A DNA stretch of 64,000 nt from positions 13,784,854 through 13,848,853 of the forward strand of contig NC_136000.1 in NCBI RefSeq assembly GCF_048128805.1, in the 5' to 3' direction. This document shows, piece by piece, positions 60,555-64,000 of this stretch. The DNA comes from Centroberyx gerrardi (lineage: Eukaryota > Chordata > Actinopteri > Beryciformes > Berycidae). A program made the position numbers and the translations under genes. Each line of letters starts with the position of its first letter. Within the stretch, counting starts at the first letter, position 1. The notes below the pieces were generated by a model, which was given only the letters and a program-made list of their open reading frames with translations, made no database searches and had not been told where the DNA came from.

Positions 60555-61061
60555 AATGGTGTGCAGGAACTTACAAAAGTCTTCTCTGCCTTCATTGACC
60601 ATCTGGCCACATCTGGAAGGTCCATGACAAGCTCATCACTCTCCTGAAGCGCTCCATCTTTAACAGCAACTGGGCCGACCTTCCTGATGGTTAGCTGTTA
60701 TGGCCCAGTGGAGAAAGCAGTAACAGGCCAGCAGCAAAGGGACTCGAGATTTTCACTCTGATCAGTATTCTGCCCTCTATGGACCTTACTAGTGTAACCT
60801 AACCAGTTTCCCTGAGGCTTAGCTAAAACACAGTTGATTGTTCTTTAAACCGCAAGGAGCCTTGGCCCAAATCACTGTTTAGGGGAACTTACCAGATGGC
60901 AATATGTCGGCCTCAAGGTCCCCGTCTGGCCTGCAGTTAAGGACACAGAGATCCTTCATCAATCCTCAAAGTCAGCATCCCACACCTGTTTAGCCACAAG
61001 AGTATCTGGCGGCCAAAAGCTATTTGAGACCTGTGGCTTGGAGACGAGTACAGCCCAATGA
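60555..61061 (+). pseudogene. Unidentified decayed coding-like stretch
   Basis: The plus strand keeps coding-like composition with stops between segments. Segments include VQELTKVFSAFIDHLATSGR (about 60559-60620), MVSCYGPVEKAVTGQQQRDS (about 60686-60745) and an ATG-less 70-codon frame at 60849-61061 (WQYVGLKVPVWPAVKDTEIL..). I do not recognise the family. A processed pseudogene or a transposon coding remnant would fit. Confidence 0.3.
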
Positions 61062-61069
61062 TGTTAATT

Positions 61070-63011
61070 AATAAAATATGCAAAGTATGAGATATTGCAT
61101 TATTTGCAGTCACCACAATTCATTCATTCATTGTGCTAGAAATCAACATCAAACATTTCCTTGTTTAAAAGGTGGGATGAAGTTCAGGATTTTCTTTTGT
61201 AAAACAAAAACATATCTTACAACATACTGTAAAAGAAAAACACATTGGTAGCTGATTCAGGACTATTCTTAGAACAACTACAAAGATACACTTTCTTATA
61301 TCTGTTTAATTCATACAAATATCAAACAGCACAGTAGACCTTGTAGCGGGTCAAAATGATCAAAGCCTCTATTGTGTTATTGACATCATTTGATAGTAAA
61401 CAGAAAACAGAACAGAAAATGTTACAATGCATGTCAAGCAACAATGACATCTTTAAATAGCATTAATTATATAATTACAAAAGAAATATCACATACAATG
61501 ACAGCAATGTATATCCACGAATCAAACAAATGCAGAAAATATATATGATAATAAATAATCCTAATTGTAAGCACAAGTCAAGAAAAAAAAAAGGGGGGTC
61601 GGGCCAAAATAACTTCAATCGTTTTAACTCTTGGGCCAGAATGCATTGTGATATACTAAAGAACTAAGCTATCACAGTTATCTTATAGGTTTTCTTTAGG
61701 CTGTTGCAAAGACACTGAACAAAGTAGGCTATGCCTCCTATGGCCTCACGCAGGAGAAGCATAACGAAGTCAAACAAGTCAGCTTTCAGGTGATTCGCAG
61801 AGACTGCAACAGCAGGCATGCAAAGCTGAAAACTATGCCTTAAGTGTTTACTAGAACTGTGAACCCTTCACTGGTCAAAACAGCCTTTATGTAAAAAGCA
61901 AGTGCTGAACTCAAACATTATCATGTAATATCATTTATCAACCTGCACTCAGAACAAACCTTACGCCTTTCAAATAAAGAATTACTGTGAGTTGACCAGA
62001 AACTAGCCTTGTTTGGAGCAGATGTCCGAGGTTCCCCACCTTCTCACTGCAGTCTCCTAAAGTGTAACACACAATATAAGACAACTGTATTTGAGAAAAA
62101 TAAATTACATAATTTGCATAATGGTCCAAATAGGTAATTTGATGACAGAAGGCTGCTTGCTAGACCAATGCCATTCATTCCCACATTGAAAATGCCTGGT
62201 CCTACAATACTGACTAATTTCCAATTCATACGTATATTAAGTAGACTATGAACTATGAACAGCCTTGATATCTGACTTGACTGAAAGAAGCACGGGTGAA
62301 TTCAGCTGGAAAAAAGTGCAGTTATGACAACAGAAGGATCTAGCATTTGCTTTTGCATTTCTAGTGGCAACAGCTCCTAGGGGCATAGGGAATGCTTTTT
62401 AAACAGCATACATCCAACATAACTTACATCATAAATAATTCCTTAAAAATAGTAAAATGACCACAGCATGAATGTCTGAAAGAAAAACCTAGTGATGGCA
62501 AAAACAATGGCCAGATCTTTCTGCTGTCAAAACATTTTTGACAGAAATTATGCCATTTAGAAAATAAAGAAAGTTACACATTCTCATGTTTTGCCATGAC
62601 TTGCCACTTGCACATCTATAGCAATGCCCATTTTCTTTATATTCTAAACATCATGTTCCATAAGGTGTCACCTCATAGGGTTCTGTGCACTTAACATTAT
62701 ATAGAGATAATGCCACTGACATGGAATATCGAAACAAAACCGTAAAAACCAAGTACAAAAGGTACAATATAATCAAAGGACCACATGAAGAGGTGTGAAA
62801 AAGTCTTCAGTATTCACAGAAAAATATCAACTGAAGTAACTCACTGGACAAGAAGCGTCCTAAGTTTATATACATATGATAAGTAAAATTGAAAATAGAT
62901 TTTCCTCTCTGTACATAGCACTGTATTCTTTCATCTTCCTCTTCTTTATTTACAAAGAGCTCCTGTTCTCGAGTTCTCCCTTGAGTTGTTTCTGTTCAGT
63001 TCTGTGTGGAT
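61070..63011 (-). other. Probable 3' UTR of the rightmost gene, merging into intergenic DNA
   Basis: AT-rich sequence with no exon, directly after the stop codon at 63012. An AATAAA lies at 62945-62950, only about 62 nt past the stop. Whether that signal or a more distal one is used cannot be decided, so the left limit is arbitrary. Confidence 0.4.
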
Positions 63012-63356
63012 CTAGTCAAGAGAGATAACGTCAGATATGGAGCCATAAATGGCCGCCGCCGCCGCCGCTTCCGCCGAGGACCTCGACAACCCTGAGATGG
63101 AGTGGCTGTCCCTGTCTCTGTCCCGCTCTCTGTCCTTGTCGCGGTCCCGCAGACTGCTGGAAGACACCAAGCTACTGGTGCTGCCACTGTTGCTGCCCCC
63201 GTTGGTGGCCGCCAGCGTGCTGCTCCCAGGGGTGCCCGGCTGCTCCAGGAACATCTGAGAGGAGCCGTAGGGCAGGAAACGGTTGAGGAGCAGGTCGTGG
63301 TCCTCTGAGGCCGAGGCAGACGCTGCTGCTGCGGCGGCCATCACCATGTTGTAATG
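63012..63356 (-). CDS. Unrecognised gene, terminal coding exon
   Basis: 115 codons including TAG. It starts HYNMVMAAAAAASASASEDH, carries the Arg/Asp repeat RDRDKDRERDRDRD and a second Ala run, and ends SISDVISLD. The acceptor is TGTCAG. Confidence 0.85.
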   Translation of the reverse strand, partial: HYNMVMAAAAAASASASEDHDLLLNRFLPYGSSQMFLEQPGTPGSSTLAATNGGSNSGSTSSLVSSSSLRDRDKDRERDRDRDSHSISGLSRSSAEAAAAAAIYGSISDVISLD

Positions 63357-64000
63357 CTGACAGGACAGAAAGAGTGAAGATTACACAACAGTGGGAAATG
63401 AACAGGCTGCAGTATGATGCTGCCCACTGGCACTGCATTGAAGCTCAAATGTCTGTGAGTAAATGTACCTGATTGTCGCCTTGGAGGAAGGAGAAGAAAT
63501 TTAGATCTGTAAGAAAATGAAGACGGTTCAGCCCATTTACTTGTCAAAAAGAGTTCCCTTTATTCTGTGTATATACTAGCCATATTTACATGTTAATTAA
63601 CATGCAACAAACATCTGCGTTTAAGGCAAGCGACGGCCCTACCTGGCAGGTCACTAGGTGTGTGGTAATAGTGGCGGTAGTCCTGGATAAGAGGTGGAGG
63701 AGGGGGAATGTAGCTTGTCTCCACAGGAGGCATGCTGGGAGCTCTGGTCACAGGTGAAGCCTGGCTGTGCAGGTTCAATACTCTGAGTAGAGAGAATGCC
63801 ACATCAGTATAGTAACAGACAGAGTGAGGGGATAAAATTAAGCATAAAAAAAACACATAGATCCCAAGAAACAAAATGTATTATGATCTAATTTCTTGAT
63901 CTGTGGTTCGCAGACTTACCCCTTGCTTGGAGGTGGAGAGACGGGTGACAGTGAGGGACAGGCCCTCTTAGGAGGGGGCTCATCATCTAGCTCATCCTCT
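63012..64000 (-). CDS. Unrecognised gene, last four coding exons (C-terminal 200 residues)
   Basis: Exons at 63920-64000 (truncated by the window), 63643-63782, 63469-63506 and 63012-63356 join in frame to 200 residues and TAG. All junctions are GT-AG. The fragment begins acidic and proline-rich (EDELDDEPPPKRACPSLSPV), then has a proline/tyrosine stretch (YIPPPPPLIQDYRHYYHTPS). A short hydrophobic segment LNFFSFLQGDNQ follows, then two poly-Ala runs and an Arg/Asp repeat at residues 155-169, and it ends YGSISDVISLD. The composition suggests a disordered tail of a nuclear protein. I do not recognise the family and name no function. Confidence 0.85.
63469..63506 (-). CDS. Unrecognised gene, 38-nt exon
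   Basis: Completes a split Asp and encodes LNFFSFLQGDNQ. The acceptor is TTACAG and the donor GTACAT. Confidence 0.82.
63643..63782 (-). CDS. Unrecognised gene, proline-rich exon
   Basis: 140 nt: VLNLHSQASPVTRAPSMPPV onward to HTPSDLP. Of two adjacent AG acceptors, the one giving right boundary 63782 keeps the frame. Confidence 0.82.
63920..64000 (-). CDS. Unrecognised gene, penultimate-but-two exon (truncated at window edge)
   Basis: 81 nt visible: EDELDDEPPPKRACPSLSPV then SPPPSK. The GTAAGT donor splits a Gly codon. Confidence 0.82.

Overview
The window reads as vertebrate, most likely ray-finned (teleost) fish, nuclear DNA. Supporting signs are multi-exon genes with GT-AG introns, many (CA)n, (GA)n and (CAGA)n microsatellites, a decayed Tc1-like transposon of the kind common in fish genomes, and proteins close to, but not identical with, mammalian TLE3 and MRG15. 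All three protein genes found lie on the minus strand. No bacterial features, CRISPR arrays, canonical tRNAs or rRNAs were seen.

Layout. (1) 129-14689: the 5' half of a Groucho/TLE co-repressor gene, best matched to tle3. Thirteen coding exons give 407 in-frame codons from MYPQGRHP through the Q, GP, CcN and part of the SP region; the WD40 half lies beyond the left edge. The reading frame closes only if an 8-nt microexon (3117-3124) is used. (2) 14690 to about 16750: 5' leader/promoter territory with CCAAT boxes and three CACGTG E-boxes. (3) About 16.75-53.2 kb: a 36 kb stretch without a convincing protein gene. It holds microsatellites, AT-rich homeodomain-motif-rich blocks that look like conserved regulatory DNA, one near-perfect short hairpin (33771-33823) and a few isolated splice-bounded exon candidates. 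(4) 53215-58600: a complete morf4l1 (MRG15) gene, 12 coding exons and 323 residues, with poly(A) signal and a promoter holding two CRE half-sites. (5) 58.6-61.1 kb: a broken Tc1-like transposase, an unidentified insert and an unidentified decayed coding-like stretch. (6) About 61.1 kb to the right edge: the 3' UTR and last four coding exons of an unrecognised gene whose C-terminus is proline-, alanine- and Arg/Asp-rich.

Functionally, tle3 encodes a co-repressor recruited by DNA-bound factors (HES/HEY, TCF/LEF, RUNX, homeodomain proteins), and morf4l1 encodes a chromodomain subunit of NuA4/TIP60 and SIN3-HDAC complexes. The gene-poor interval upstream of tle3 is the kind of space where developmental enhancers of a regulatory gene usually sit. 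That enhancer reading is inference from sequence texture, because no alignment could be run. Exon boundaries were read by hand from splice consensus plus frame continuity.
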